From the NCBI GenBank assembly GCA_034112085.1, contig JAWUWD010000046.1, forward strand, positions 1 to 33,939: a stretch of DNA of 33,939 nucleotides. The letters run 5' to 3'. Below the pieces are notes generated by a model. It was given only the letters and a program-made list of their open reading frames with translations, did not search any database and had not been told where the DNA came from. The DNA comes from JAWUWD01 sp034112085 (GTDB lineage: Bacteria; Bacteroidota; Bacteroidia; Cytophagales; Cyclobacteriaceae). Shown one piece after another: positions 26,514 to 33,770 of the stretch (positions are counted from its first letter, which is position 1; each line of letters starts with the position of its first letter). Made by a program: the position numbers and the translations under genes.

Positions 26514-29500
26514 ATGCTAAATAGAATATTAACAATATCGCTTCAAAATCGTTTGATGGTGCTTTTAGGGGCTGTACTACTCAGTATTACAGGGCTCTAC
26601 ATGGCTAAAACCATGAACGTGGATGTATTTCCTGATCTGACTGCTCCAACAGTGACTATCTTGACAGAAGCACATGGAATGGAGTCAGAAGAGGTGGAAA
26701 AGTTGGTGACTTATCAACTTGAAACGGCTATGAATGGATCTCCCAATGTGCGAAGAATACGTTCATCATCTGCCGCTGGTATTTCAATCGTTTGGATAGA
26801 ATTTGATTGGGGAACAGACATTTATCGAGCTAGGCAAATTGTAAGTGAGCGGATTCCAATGGTACGAGAAAACTTACCTGATGGAGTTGGAACACCCACT
26901 TTGGCTCCCATTTCTTCCATTATGGGTGAAATCATGCTACTGGCCGTAACTTCTGATAGTCTATCATCCATGGAGCTTCGAACTTTATCCGACTGGACCA
27001 TTCGACCAAGAATCAAATCCATTGGCGGTATTGCCAATGTGATAGTGATTGGAGGGGATTACAAGCAATATCAGGTATTCGCACATCCAGAAAAGTTGAA
27101 ATACTATGATGTGACACTTGGCGAGTTATTGGAGAAAGTACGGGAATCCAACATAAATGCCCCGGGTGGGGTCATCAACCAGCATGGCAATCAATACATT
27201 ATCAAAGGAAGTGGACGAGCCTACTCTTTAGAACACTTACAAGAAGCGGTGCTGAAACAGGTGAATAGTCAGACCATAAAAATAAAGGATGTTGCCACTG
27301 TTCAGATAGGTGCAGCTGATAAAATTGGTGATGGTTCATTGAATGCTTCTCCTGCCGTAATTCTAACCGTTTCCAAACAACCCAATGTAAATACACTTGA
27401 GTTAACAGAAAGCTTGGATGATGCAATACTGGATTTAAAGAAGACGCTTCCTGAGAGTGTGGAAATTAGAAACCAAATTTTCAGGCAAGCCAATTTTATT
27501 GAAGCCTCCATTGATAATTTGAATCAAACCTTGCTGGAAGGAGCGTTTTTCGTTGTAATCGTTCTGTTTATCTTCTTGATGAACTGGAGAACTACGGTAA
27601 TTTCACTGTTAGCGATTCCAATCTCATTATTGGTTTCAGTAATCGTCCTAAAAATGTTAGGCTACACCATTAACACCATGAGCTTAGGTGGAATGGCGAT
27701 TGCTATTGGTGCTTTAGTGGATGATGCTATTATTGATGTGGAAAATGTATTCAAGAGGCTGAGAGAAAACATTCGAAAACCGAAAGAAAAACGGCTGCCA
27801 GTATTGACTGTAGTAAAGGATGCTTCTGTGGAAATCAGAAGCTCAATTATTATTGCTACGCTTATCATTATCGTTTCATTTATTCCGCTATTTTTTCTGA
27901 GCGGCATGGAAGGTCGATTGCTCCAACCGTTAGGCATTGCCTTTATTACATCGGTGTTGACTTCATTAATTGTTGCAGTCACGGTAACTCCTGTATTGTG
28001 TTCGTACCTTTTAAAAAGTGACAAAGTACTTTCTAAGCGAGCAGATGGCACAAAAGTAGAAAGATGGTTGCAACAGCGATATGCAAATACATTGGTACGA
28101 GCTCTGCAAATTCCCAAGAGCATTATTGGAGTAACTATTGCCGCATTTGTGATTAGTATTGTATTGCTCTCACAATTAGGAAGGAGCTTTTTACCTGAGT
28201 TTAATGAAGGGTCGTTGGTGATCAGTGTAGTGGGACTGCCTGGTATGTCGTTAGAAGAAAGTAACAAAACAGGAACTTTGGTCGAACAGCTATTATTAGA
28301 AATGTCCGAAGTCGATGTGGTAACTCGAAGGACTGGACGGGCTGAGTTGGATGAACATGCCCAAGGTGTGAATGCGGCTGAAATTGATGTGCCGTTTAAT
28401 CTTACAGGCAAAAGCAAGGAAGAGTTTTTCGAAGAAGTGCGAAACAAACTCAGTGTGGTGCCAGGAGCAAATATTACCCTTGGTCAACCAATTGCACACC
28501 GTATTGATCACATGTTGTCCGGTACTCGTGCGAATATTGCAATTAAAGTGTTTGGTTCAGACTTACAGCGATTGTTCGAGATTGGTAAGAGCATTGAAAC
28601 CAATATCAAATCAGTTGAAGGGATAGCGGACGTAGCTGTTGATCAGCAAGTAGAAGTCCCACAACTTCGGATTACGCCTAAAAGGCAATTATTGGCAGCA
28701 CATGGTATGACAGTTTTTGGTTTGATGGAACAAGTTGATGTTGCATTTGCAGGGGAAAAGGCCGGAGAAATATACGAAGGACAAAAATACTTTGACCTTA
28801 TCGTGAGATACAGACCAGAATCTAGAAGCACCATGGAAAGTTTATCATCGGCTTTAATTAGCTTACCAAATGGTGGACAAACCCCATTAGATCAATTGGC
28901 TACCATAGCCTCTGTAAGTACTCCAAATACGATTAGCAGGGAAAATGTACAACGAAAAATTGTAGTAGCTGCCAATGTACAAGGACGTGATTTAAGAGGT
29001 GTTGTAAATGAAATAAAGGAAATTGTAGGCAGTAGTGTCCAGATACCTGAAGGTTACCGAGTCGAATATGGTGGGCAATTTGAAAGTGAAGCAAAAGCCT
29101 CACAGTTGTTACTAATTACAGCTTTACTTGCTATTTTGGTCATCTTCCTTTTGCTGTATTATGAGTTTCAGGATGTTAAACTAGCATTCATTGTTTTGAT
29201 TAATCTTCCATTGGCGCTTATTGGTGGTATTTTGATTGTGTACTTCACTTCAGGAATCATAAGCATTGCAGCCACTATAGGTTTTATCAGTTTGTTTGGT
29301 ATTGCAACCCGAAACGGAATACTCTTGGTTTCACGGTATGAAGATTTGAAGAAGGAAGGCAAACGGGGAATTGAATTGTTAAAAGAAGGAGCTTTAGACA
29401 GACTGAACCCAATTTTAATGACAGCTTTTACTACTGGACTCGCACTTATCCCATTAGCACTCAAAGGGGGACAATCAGGAAATGAAATCCAAAGCCCTAT

Positions 29501-29597
29501 GGCCATTGTTATTTTGGGTGGCTTGTTAACTGCAACGCTATTGAATTTGATTGTAATACCTTGTGTTTACAAATTAACTGTTAGAGGGAAGGATTAA
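26514..29597 (+). CDS. CusA/CzcA-family heavy-metal RND efflux pump
   Basis: 1027 residues, close to the family's usual length. The start carries the heavy-metal-efflux signature N-V-D-V-F-P-D-L-T-A-P-T-V and the first membrane helix (about 12-30). Two large periplasmic loops separate helices 1-2 and 7-8, and helix groups lie at about 335-500 and 870-1020. The proton-relay motif of helix 4 reads G-G-M-A-I-A-I-G-A-L-V-D-D-A-I-I-D-V-E-N, with Asp403, Asp404, Asp408 and Glu410. This has the G-G-x-A-I-A-I-G lead of CusA rather than the D-F-G lead of CzcA, but with an extra Asp pair, so I do not assign the metal. The pump would drive proton-coupled export of metal from periplasm or cytoplasm with the adaptor and channel encoded upstream. 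It is the last gene of the operon, and a terminator follows at 29613. Confidence 0.9.
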   Translation: MLNRILTISLQNRLMVLLGAVLLSITGLYMAKTMNVDVFPDLTAPTVTILTEAHGMESEEVEKLVTYQLETAMNGSPNVRRIRSSSAAGISIVWIEFDWGTDIYRARQIVSERIPMVRENLPDGVGTPTLAPISSIMGEIMLLAVTSDSLSSMELRTLSDWTIRPRIKSIGGIANVIVIGGDYKQYQVFAHPEKLKYYDVTLGELLEKVRESNINAPGGVINQHGNQYIIKGSGRAYSLEHLQEAVLKQVNSQTIKIKDVATVQIGAADKIGDGSLNASPAVILTVSKQPNVNTLELTESLDDAILDLKKTLPESVEIRNQIFRQANFIEASIDNLNQTLLEGAFFVVIVLFIFLMNWRTTVISLLAIPISLLVSVIVLKMLGYTINTMSLGGMAIAIGALVDDAIIDVENVFKRLRENIRKPKEKRLPVLTVVKDASVEIRSSIIIATLIIIVSFIPLFFLSGMEGRLLQPLGIAFITSVLTSLIVAVTVTPVLCSYLLKSDKVLSKRADGTKVERWLQQRYANTLVRALQIPKSIIGVTIAAFVISIVLLSQLGRSFLPEFNEGSLVISVVGLPGMSLEESNKTGTLVEQLLLEMSEVDVVTRRTGRAELDEHAQGVNAAEIDVPFNLTGKSKEEFFEEVRNKLSVVPGANITLGQPIAHRIDHMLSGTRANIAIKVFGSDLQRLFEIGKSIETNIKSVEGIADVAVDQQVEVPQLRITPKRQLLAAHGMTVFGLMEQVDVAFAGEKAGEIYEGQKYFDLIVRYRPESRSTMESLSSALISLPNGGQTPLDQLATIASVSTPNTISRENVQRKIVVAANVQGRDLRGVVNEIKEIVGSSVQIPEGYRVEYGGQFESEAKASQLLLITALLAILVIFLLLYYEFQDVKLAFIVLINLPLALIGGILIVYFTSGIISIAATIGFISLFGIATRNGILLVSRYEDLKKEGKRGIELLKEGALDRLNPILMTAFTTGLALIPLALKGGQSGNEIQSPMAIVILGGLLTATLLNLIVIPCVYKLTVRGKD

Positions 29598-29612
29598 TTT
29601 TTGATAAAACTT

Positions 29613-29651
29613 AAGCGGTTAGGTCATTTAGGATTGACTTAACCGCTTTTA
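29613..29651 (+). terminator. Terminator of the metal-efflux operon
   Basis: AAGCGGTTA and TAACCGCTT pair, extended inward by GTCA/TTGAC, 16 bp after the pump's stop codon. A short TTTT follows the stem. Confidence 0.6.
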
Positions 29652-29913
29652 AACTGACCTAGCACTCTTTTCATTGGATCTCAAATTCTAACATTTGTAA
29701 CCGAAAATTTATCATTTCTAGATAACGTTCAAGGTATTGTGAATTTTTGAATTGTATTTTGGCCGTTTAACATAACGGATAATTATATAACACCAACTGA
29801 ATTTTCTTTTCTCCGTCATGGAGGGTTGACTTGTGCGGTCTATTTACCCGAGCGCTTTCGCCTAGCTTCAGCGGTGGCGCAGGGCCTTGGCGAGGGGGAC
29901 ATTGTAAGATACT

Positions 29914-29942
29914 GGCAAACAAAAGCGTCCTTAAAAGGACAA
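29914..29942 (+). repeat. 29-bp flanking direct repeat, left copy
   Basis: The segment GGCAAACAAAAGCGTCC and the following TTAAAAGGACAA match the copy at 32534-32562 at 26 of 29 positions in the same orientation. GTCC-TTAAAA-GGAC inside it is a small hairpin. The copies are 2620 bp apart and bracket the intron-like RNA and hipBST. Confidence 0.6.
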
Positions 29943-30278
29943 CCAGTTACTTGAGTAATTTTTAATGCCGGAAACACTCCGTAAACGAAACCTTTATTGA
30001 ATTATACTTAAACACTATCAATTATATGCTTTGAGAAAAACCAACCATATTTTCTGTACAGAGCAAGTGTATTTCAGTATAAATAGGTCAAATTCAGTAA
30101 AGTAATTACTGGCGCAGTCCCCGATAATAGCAACCCTTCAAGGAAGCCTCTTAAGGCGAATTTGAAGATTTTTTTGTGCCTTCCAAAAACGGGAGGAAAC
30201 GGAAATATATTCTGGGAATAGTGGTGTTTAGAAGCAGTAAATGGACTTCTTGGAATGTTGAAACTGTAAAAATGACTT

Positions 30279-30317
30279 AAAGTGACACTGGTGACATAGT
30301 GTCACTTGTCACTTTTT
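30279..30317 (+). terminator. Terminator-like hairpin with T-run
   Basis: AAAGTGACA and TGTCACTTT pair ahead of TTTTTT. A competing inner stem, AGTGACACT-N8-AGTGTCACT (30281-30306), shares the left arm. It lies directly before the intron-like block; some group II introns insert after terminators, which would fit. Confidence 0.5.
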
Positions 30318-30330
30318 TATCAAGCTTTAC

Positions 30331-30548
30331 GAACCGCCCAGTCCGGGGCCCGTACGCTGTGTTGTGTGAGTGGGGAAAAGACCTCACGTAACTGAAAATA
30401 AGATGGTGGAATCGACCCACCAGAGTCTACTTATAGGAGTCGGCTCTAAACAACTGTTTTGATACGTAGTGGGCAACCACTGGGTGTGAAGCGAAAGCAG
30501 AAAAGGTCTCCGAGAGGGGTGAGGTGAAATTCCTAGCTCCTACTCGAC
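30331..30548 (+). ncRNA. Degenerate group II intron-like RNA (3' portion), no reverse transcriptase
   Basis: GAACCGCC at 30331 with GTACGCTG-TGTTGTGTGAG at 30352-30370 resembles group II intron domain V of the GAACCGCC...GGTGGTGTGAGAGG type, with several mispairs. GCTCCTACTCGAC at 30536-30548 resembles the usual 3' end of such introns and finishes in AC, as expected. Between them are GNRA-capped stems (AGTGG-GCAA-CCACT, GC-GAAA-GC) and GGTGG/CCACC. The spacing from domain V to the 3' end is far longer than normal, and no reverse-transcriptase frame lies upstream. It is either an inactive intron relic or another structured RNA. Confidence 0.38.
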
Positions 30549-30697
30549 TTTACAGTGTTTTTAATTTAATTCTTCGAAGCTAATTCTGCTATTTCTCTTG
30601 TAATATTTGTTGGCGAATTACAATCGCGTAATTCTCCCATTAAATAAAGAGTGCTTTTTTCATATTAAGCAGATTAACCATTGATGCAATAAATTAT

Positions 30698-30715
30698 AGT
30701 GCCATACAACGCACT
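30698..30715. promoter_or_regulatory. HipB operator O1 (AGTGC-N8-GCACT)
   Basis: A perfect inverted repeat; the arms extend to 7 bp as ATAGTGC/GCACTAT. The 5-bp arm, 8-bp spacer layout is that of E. coli HipB operators (TATCC-N8-GGATA), but with different arm bases. Confidence 0.6.
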
Positions 30716-30758
30716 ATTTCTAAATATCCCACCTCTATTTTACTATAATTTGTAAATT

Positions 30759-30776
30759 AGTGCTTCAAATAGCACT
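30759..30776. promoter_or_regulatory. HipB operator O2 (AGTGC-N8-GCACT)
   Basis: The same arms and spacer length as O1, centred exactly 61 bp downstream of it. It ends just upstream of the presumed -33 element of the hipBST promoter. Confidence 0.6.
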
Positions 30777-30777
30777 A

Positions 30778-30811
30778 TTTGTTGTATTATTCAAGTAAAT
30801 GCTTATTTTTG
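30778..30811 (+). promoter_or_regulatory. Candidate Bacteroidota-type promoter of hipBST
   Basis: TATTTTTG at 30804-30811 fits the -7 consensus TAnnTTTG. TTTGTTG at 30778-30784 supplies the -33 TTG with a 19-bp spacer. Transcription would start near 30818, giving a very short leader before the hipB ATG. O2 and O3 flank it, so HipB bound to both should block it. Confidence 0.5.
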
Positions 30812-30819
30812 CATAAAAA

Positions 30820-30837
30820 AGAGCCATACAATGCACT
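30820..30837. promoter_or_regulatory. HipB operator O3, overlapping the hipB start codon
   Basis: AGAGC-N8-GCACT has one mismatch in the left arm and is centred exactly 61 bp after O2. Its spacer (CATACAAT) differs from that of O1 (CATACAAC) at one base. The hipB ATG at 30831 lies inside it. Confidence 0.5.
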
Positions 30838-31043
30838 TATCAGAACTAATTGATGCCCTTAAAAAGAGAAGAGCCATATTAGGTGTTACACAAGAACAAC
30901 TAGCTGAAATATCAGGGGTAGGTCTGCGTACCCTAAAAGCACTTGAAAGTGGCAAAAGCAACCCAACCTACGAAACGCTTTCTAAATTGGCGGAAGTACT
31001 AGGGATGGAGCTTAAACTAGTAGTAAAACAACCTAATCTGTAA
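30831..31043 (+). CDS. hipB: HipB-type antitoxin and autorepressor (XRE family)
   Basis: 70 residues, nearly all a helix-turn-helix of the XRE type: T-Q-E-Q-L-A-E-I-S-G-V-G-L-R-T-L-K-A-L-E, then G-K-S-N-P-T-Y-E-T-L-S-K-L. The length and the C-terminal L-K-L-V-V-K match compact HipB proteins of tripartite loci. It should bind the three palindromes upstream and repress the operon. It is three bases from hipS. In HipBST systems HipB mainly represses and augments neutralisation, while HipS is the main antitoxin (known from the E. coli O127 system). Since the kinase gene downstream is interrupted, it may now act only as a repressor. Confidence 0.85.
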   Translation: MHLSELIDALKKRRAILGVTQEQLAEISGVGLRTLKALESGKSNPTYETLSKLAEVLGMELKLVVKQPNL

Positions 31044-31046
31044 TAG

Positions 31047-31376
31047 ATGAGAGCTGCCGAAGTATTTTATAATAAAGTAAAAGCAGGAATGCTCACCGCG
31101 CACAGCAACCGAAGCTTTACGTTCAGGTATAACGATGAGTATTATCTTGATCCTGTTCAACCAATGATTAGCTTAACGTTACCCAAATCCAAACAGGAAT
31201 ATCAATCGCCACACCTCTTCCCTTTTTTCTTTAATCTTATTGCAGAAGGCGCCAATTTGAGTCTGCAAAGCCGATATTTAAAAATCGATACCCACGATTA
31301 TTTTGGTATTTTATGTGCCACGGCACATACCGATAGCATTGGTGCTGTAACCGTAAAATTAATACCGACTACATGA
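31047..31376 (+). CDS. hipS: HipS-type antitoxin (HipA N-terminal domain as separate protein)
   Basis: 109 residues matching the HipA N-subdomain 1: V-F-Y-N-K-V-K-A-G-M-L, then F-T-F-R-Y, I-S-L-T-L-P, H-L-F-P-F-F-F-N-L-I-A-E-G and D-Y-F-G-I-L. In ordinary HipA this domain is fused to the kinase. Here it is free-standing, and the reading frame overlaps the kinase gene by ATGA at 31373-31376, as in tripartite hipBST operons where HipS neutralises HipT. The order hipB-hipS-hipT is the same as in the known system. Confidence 0.82.
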   Translation: MRAAEVFYNKVKAGMLTAHSNRSFTFRYNDEYYLDPVQPMISLTLPKSKQEYQSPHLFPFFFNLIAEGANLSLQSRYLKIDTHDYFGILCATAHTDSIGAVTVKLIPTT

Positions 31377-32404
31377 GCTTACCCAAAATAGCCTATTGCT
31401 CATCCTCCTTAGCAAAAGGGTTTAACACCTACAGTGCTACCGCTCTAAAAAAGGTATTTTATGGCAAAAAAGTAAACCATATCCTGCCATTTAATCCACC
31501 GCAGTTAGATGAAGATGTAGCAGAAATGTTTAGGCAAAATCGTAAAATTTTATCCATCTCTGGAGTTCAAATAAAGCAATCGCTACGCTTAGAGAAAAAT
31601 GAGCTTAGAATTACGCAAGAAGGAGAACAAGGGCAATATATCTTAAAACCGATTCCACATCGTGAAAGCATTGGCTTAATAGATCAATTGCCTGCTAATG
31701 AGCATTTGACCATGCAAATTGCCAGCCAAGTGTATAAATTAAATGTAGCTGAAAATGCACTTATCTTTTTTAAGAACGGAGAGCCCGCATATATCACCAA
31801 ACGATTTGATTTAAAGGAGGATGGTTCGAAATTAAATCAGGAAGATTTTGCCACACTGCTAGGAAGAACGAGAGCGTCTGCGGGAGAGACTTTTAAAAAC
31901 GAAGGTAGTTATGAAACAATGGCACAAGCAATGAAAAAGTACATTCCTGCTTACCCTGTTCAGATTGAAAAGTTTTATTCCTTGGTTGTATTCAACTACC
32001 TTTTTTCTTAAGGTGACGCACATCTTAAGAATTTTTCTGTTCAAACAACAGCTAATGGAGACCATATATTGAGCCCCGCCTACGACCTAATTAATACGCT
32101 AATTCATATTAAAGATGATACTGCCATGGCTTTAACCGATGGCTTATTTGATAACGACTACGAAACCACAAGTTTTAAGGAAAATGCATTTTATGCCTAT
32201 GACGATTTTTATGATTTTGGTTTAAAGATTGGCATTAGTGAATCTCGTGTTAAAAAACTCTTGGATAAAATACGAACACCACAAGCGCTTACATCAAAAT
32301 TAATATCCGCTAGTTTTTTATCTATCGATACCCAAAAACGATATAGGGATTATTACGAGGATCGATTAAAAGCATTGAATTACTCCTATCGCAAAAAAAT
32401 ATAG
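31373..32404 (+). pseudogene. hipT: HipT-type serine/threonine kinase toxin interrupted by in-frame TAA
   Basis: The frame 31373-32404 would encode 343 residues, close to E. coli HipT, but codon 213 (32009-32011) is TAA. The sequence continues in the same frame afterwards as G-D-A-H-L-K-N-F-S. Upstream is the Gly-rich loop L-S-I-S-G-V-Q with the S-I-S pair (Ser61, Ser63) typical of HipT autophosphorylation sites. The stop takes the place of the Asn usually found before G-D in the kinase catalytic loop N-x-D-x-H-x-K-N. Catalytic Asp215 and the second Asp238 (S-P-A-Y-D) lie beyond it, 23 residues apart. The product made is therefore a 212-residue fragment without a catalytic site, unless readthrough occurs. 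A TTG at 32069 is not a real start. Changing the usual AAT to TAA needs two base changes, or a small insertion and deletion. Confidence 0.85.
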
Positions 32405-32422
32405 ATTTAGCGTTTACCTTCA

Positions 32423-32526
32423 CTATTGCGAAAATTCATACAAACGCTCCAATATCCTCACCATCGCCAAAGTATCCATTTTACAACATTCTAGTAATGC
32501 GGTTCTGGTTTGCTCGGCACATTTTA
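32423..32526 (-). pseudogene. C-terminal remnant of a DUF2779-like protein
   Basis: Read from 32526 down to the TAG at 32423, the minus strand gives C-A-E-Q-T-R-T-A-L-L-E, then C-C-K-M-D-T-L-A-M-V-R-I-L-E-R-L-Y-E-F. The Y/C-C-x-x-D-T-L-A-M-V-x-I motif is the familiar end of DUF2779 nuclease-like proteins. Upstream on that strand the frame runs into the 29-bp flanking repeat, where homology seems to stop. So only about 34 codons remain, apparently cut off by whatever placed that repeat. Confidence 0.5.
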
Positions 32527-32533
32527 AATAACA

Positions 32534-32562
32534 GGCAAACAAAAGTGTCCTTATATGGACAA
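32534..32562 (+). repeat. 29-bp flanking direct repeat, right copy
   Basis: It matches 29914-29942 at 26 of 29 positions, with the small GTCC-TTATAT-GGAC hairpin inside. It lies 130 bp after hipT and 130 bp before the recombinase remnant, and abuts the DUF2779 remnant. Confidence 0.6.
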
Positions 32563-32679
32563 AACCTCATTTAAAGTACGGCAATCAAGTTCATTTTGAA
32601 TTGATGTTGATCCCGTCTAGTCCTCATTTGAAACGAGGGTTTACAACAACCGCATTTGTAAATGTGAATATGATAAAGT

Positions 32680-32697
32680 CCCAACCTCATGGTTGGG
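32680..32697. other. Perfect 7-bp-arm hairpin
   Basis: CCCAACC-TCAT-GGTTGGG lies just before the recombinase remnant. It may be a recombination-site or terminator relic. Another stem, CCTCATTTGAAACGAGG, lies about 55 bp upstream. Confidence 0.4.
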
Positions 32698-32988
32698 GAT
32701 TGTTGTTAAGAGGCCTCTTCTATCCAATAGGATCAGTAGCCTTACTGGAATAAGTACTTTGTATAATGTATTGTATGAGCTGGTCAAAGAGCTGCAAAAG
32801 CGCGAACCGAGATCGGAAATCATGCGGCACACCCGAGCAAGAGTCATTACCAAATGGTTGAATAAATACAACCTAAGGAAAGCCCAATACATGGCAGGAC
32901 ACAAATACATCAGCAGTACAGAAAGCTACTTAATCAATGATCTGGAAGGCTTGAAGAGGAGATAAATCAATATCATCCGTTGGGATAA
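32693..32988 (+). pseudogene. Tyrosine recombinase (XerC/D-like integrase), C-terminal remnant with frameshift
   Basis: The remaining part holds the catalytic core of a tyrosine recombinase: M-R-H-T-R-A-R-V-I-T-K-W-L (an H-x-x-R box in which the usual first residues vary), then Q-Y-M-A-G-H-K-Y-I-S-S-T-E-S-Y, containing the G-H and the nucleophile Tyr. The open frame stops at 32965, but a -1 shift in the run near 32945-32955 restores L-E-E-E-I-N-Q-Y-H-P-L-G, the normal end of this subgroup, before TAA at 32986. The N-terminal half and a sensible start are absent. It is a dead integrase of the element that probably carried hipBST. Confidence 0.7.
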
Positions 32989-33051
32989 AAAAATCAAAAC
33001 CCCTAAACTGAAAGTAGAATGAAATCGTTATCTTTATTAAAAGCCATAAAT

Positions 33052-33300
33052 ATGAATAGTATTGCAGAAATGAAATCCACATTACATTATTACATAGCCG
33101 AGACGGATGATGTGAAAGTCTTGTCCAAGCTCCAAAAATATGTAAAAGGTTTATTAGAGAAAGAAGATAAGGTTATTGCCTTTACTTCGGAGGGTAAACC
33201 ACTAACCCGATCTGCCTACAAGAAAGATATTGATGCAGCCATAGCCGAAGCGGACAGAGGAGAAGTGATATCACAAGCAGATATGGAAAAAGGGATGTGA
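33052..33300 (+). CDS. Antitoxin of a RelE/ParE-type toxin-antitoxin pair
   Basis: 82 residues from the ATG at 33052. The opening N-S-I-A-E-M-K-S-T-L-H-Y-Y-I-A-E-T-D-D is the usual start of these Bacteroidota antitoxins, while an ATG at 33019 would add 11 residues. The N-terminal half (about 1-40) is helical. The C-terminal part (F-T-S-E-G-K-P-L-T-R-S-A-Y-K-K-D-I) is the acidic/basic segment expected to wrap the toxin. The stop codon overlaps the toxin's GTG start, so the two are coupled. Autoregulation is expected, but no operator was identified. Confidence 0.75.
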   Translation: MNSIAEMKSTLHYYIAETDDVKVLSKLQKYVKGLLEKEDKVIAFTSEGKPLTRSAYKKDIDAAIAEADRGEVISQADMEKGM

Positions 33301-33596
33301 GTAGAAAAGTAGAATGGACCAAAAGTGCAAGTGCTTCCCTTGATTATTACTGTGATCGAATAGCAGAAGAATCTCCTCCAAGCGCAAAGAAAGTAAGAAG
33401 AGAGATTGTACTAACAGCAAAAACACTAGCTAAAAATGCCACATTATATCAGCTAGATGAATATTATCCAGATAATCAAGGAGATATCAGAAGGTTTTTT
33501 CGTTGGGATTACCGAGTAGTATATCAGGTACGAGAAGAAAAAGCGGTGAGCCTTAATATCTATCATGCGAGTAGGCATCCTGACAAAATTAAATAA
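33297..33596 (+). CDS. RelE/ParE-family toxin
   Basis: 99 residues from a GTG at 33297 that overlaps the antitoxin stop. It shows the RelE/ParE fold pattern: V-E-W-T-K-S-A-S-A-S-L-D-Y at the start, two helices, then F-F-R-W-D-Y-R-V-V-Y-Q-V and I-Y-H-A-S-R-H-P at the end. The C-terminal strand with Y-R-V-V-Y and the R-H-P tail fit ParE/YoeB-like members. Whether it targets gyrase or mRNA on the ribosome cannot be told from sequence by eye. It is intact, unlike the nearby hipT. Confidence 0.8.
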   Translation: MSRKVEWTKSASASLDYYCDRIAEESPPSAKKVRREIVLTAKTLAKNATLYQLDEYYPDNQGDIRRFFRWDYRVVYQVREEKAVSLNIYHASRHPDKIK

Positions 33597-33665
33597 TTCC
33601 TGAAGTCAGCAGTTGCTCCCTATGGGTCGCATGCAAAGTTCAGTGGGGCTTGAAAGATTGCATGG

Positions 33666-33761
33666 TTATATAGCCTTCACTCGTTGTGCCTTTACATGCC
33701 CTATTGGGCTGATGTAGATCGTGTTCTCGAATCCAGTAACCTTGACTTTAGTTGATTTCAT
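33666..33761 (-). CDS. Possible small ORF downstream of the response-regulator end
   Basis: A 31-codon minus-strand frame starts M-K-S-T-K-V-K-V-T-G-F-E-N and ends K-A-Q-R-V-K-A-I. It begins nine bases after the stop of the receiver-domain gene. Its composition looks protein-like, but I recognise no family and length alone is weak evidence. It could be a small gene or a remnant. The 70 bp between it and the toxin gene hold nothing I can name. Confidence 0.3.
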   Translation of the reverse strand: MKSTKVKVTGFENTIYISPIGHVKAQRVKAI

Positions 33762-33770
33762 AAATAGCCG

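Larger units (their letters stand above)
29652..30690. other. Gene-poor, decayed stretch before hipBST
   Basis: No intact gene is seen. From left to right it holds a GC-rich patch at about 29833-29900 with self-pairing GGCG/CGCC runs, the first flanking repeat (29914-29942), AT-rich filler, a GCCT/AGGC hairpin near 30148-30160, a terminator-like stem (30279-30317) and the structured RNA-like block (30331-30548). On the minus strand a 24-codon frame (30640 down to 30566, M-G-E-L-R-D-C...) ends there and may be a gene remnant, but it is too short to call. A 7-bp inverted repeat GAATTAC-N6-GTAATTC lies at 30615-30634. Confidence 0.5.

Noticed and set aside
29833..29837. GTGCG as the 5' end of the group II intron-like RNA
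   Set aside because: The five-base match is too short, and the flanking-repeat copy lies inside the supposed intron.
32069..32404. Separate HipA-like gene starting at TTG 32069
   Set aside because: It is in the same frame as hipT and simply the part after the in-frame stop; homology continues upstream to 32012.
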